From assembly GCA_902782225.1 (NCBI GenBank), contig CACZMF010000001.1, forward strand, positions 124,001 through 188,000: DNA of 64,000 bases. Reading direction: 5' to 3'. A program made the position numbers and the translations under genes. This stretch comes from an uncultured Bacteroidia bacterium. Its GTDB lineage: Bacteria; Bacteroidota; Bacteroidia; Bacteroidales; UBA932. Positions 63,536-64,000 of the stretch are shown in pieces; positions within the stretch are counted from its first letter, which is position 1; the number at the start of each line of letters is the position of its first letter. The notes below the pieces were generated by a model. The model ran no database searches and was not told the DNA's origin. It saw only the letters and a program-made list of their open reading frames with translations.

Positions 63536-64000
63536 TGTATTCCCGTGGCGGCTTTGACCCGCGAGAGCGTGGCAATCATATTGTCGTAGTCGGAAGGCAT
63601 CAGCCACTCGTCGCGGCGGCCCAGCCATTCATCGACCATGATGGTGGCGTAACTCTCTGTGAGCCTGTCCGGAAGGGTGCACCACATAAAGTCCAGCTCC
63701 GGCTCCAGCATATGGCTCTTTCCGGTGCATTGGTCCCTGACGAAGCGCAGCGTCACGGCAAGCTCGAGGCGCGTGTTCTCAGCGCTCATATTGGATACGG
63801 CGTTGCCCATCGAATAGATGACTGGCACACCTTTGATGTGGGTGCTGTCCTGCACCACGTGGGGGTGGGAGCCGACCACGGCGCAGCAGCCCTGGTCTAC
63901 CAGCCACCTGGCCCAGTCTTCCTGGTTGGCCGAATGGGTCAGGACGTATTCGTTGCCCCAGTGGGGGAGCGCCACGACGTAGTCCGCCCCTGCCTTCCGG
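63532..64000 (-). CDS. CapA-like protein (PGA_cap family), C-terminal part
   Basis: The gene runs off the right edge; about 156 C-terminal residues are present. The reading begins RKAGADYVVALPHWGNEYVL, followed by CCAVVGSHPHVVQDSTHIKG and VIYSMGNAVSN, the hallmark blocks of the PGA_cap (CapA) metallophosphatase-like fold (HWG and SHPHV metal-site segments). CapA-like proteins act on or near cell-envelope polymers; most remain uncharacterised. Its N-terminus and any signal peptide lie outside the window. Confidence 0.88.
   Translation of the reverse strand, partial: RKAGADYVVALPHWGNEYVLTHSANQEDWARWLVDQGCCAVVGSHPHVVQDSTHIKGVPVIYSMGNAVSNMSAENTRLELAVTLRFVRDQCTGKSHMLEPELDFMWCTLPDRLTESYATIMVDEWLGRRDEWLMPSDYDNMIATLSRVKAATGIQ

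Overview
The window is chromosomal DNA of a fairly GC-rich member of the Bacteroidales. Evidence for this is a SusC/SusD pair, many signal-peptide and lipoprotein genes, families typical of the group (DUF5723, DUF4293, WG-repeat, fimbrillin-like and SPASM anSME proteins), and promoters of the Bacteroidetes type (TTTG about 19-21 bp before TAnnTTTG). The genus cannot be read from the sequence.

Layout. 1-10948: mixed genes, namely the start of a sodium:solute symporter, dsbD, a preA-type dehydrogenase, an esterase, a GH13 enzyme, an AlkZ-like protein and a lipoprotein/DUF5723 pair. A cloverleaf-like inverted repeat fills the gap between the dsbD and preA stop codons. 10949-11781: a repeat-rich spacer with a terminator, a 37-bp and a 73-bp tandem repeat, a cluster of G-runs, then a clear promoter and a palindromic operator. 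11782-33644: an alginate-type polysaccharide utilization locus. SusC/SusD and two TIG lipoproteins bind and import the glycan. Two PL6 lyases, a PL17 lyase and two jelly-roll lyases cut it. KdgF, an MFS uronate carrier and an SDR reductase process the unsaturated monomer. A FadR-type GntR regulator ends the locus. The same 16-bp palindrome lies just downstream of the -7 box before susC and in the divergent region 31889-31992, so the regulator probably controls both units. One lyase is separated from its lipoprotein N-terminal half by a single in-frame TGA.

34041-39477: three secreted proteins of unknown role, a 1115-residue protein with TPR-like repeats and two WG-repeat proteins. 39478-41338: a scarred accessory islet with gene fragments, an intact RelB/DinJ-type antitoxin beside an internally deleted PIN toxin, and a 64-bp duplication. 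41354-64000: mostly housekeeping genes, including tRNA-Ser, a fimbrillin-nuclease fusion, anSME, recG, lemA, an S9 peptidase, tcdA, prfA, fabF, a LytTR regulator, a nucleoside phosphorylase, a lone Clp N-domain protein, gyrA, a TPR protein and the end of a CapA-like gene.

Most notable: the TGA-split lyase, the operator pair that ties the regulator to the locus, the dead toxin with a live antitoxin, a run of apparently leaderless promoters (TAnnTTTG-N6-ATG), and the structured repeats at 2737-2858 and 11105-11561. No CRISPR array, rRNA, prophage or complete insertion sequence was seen.
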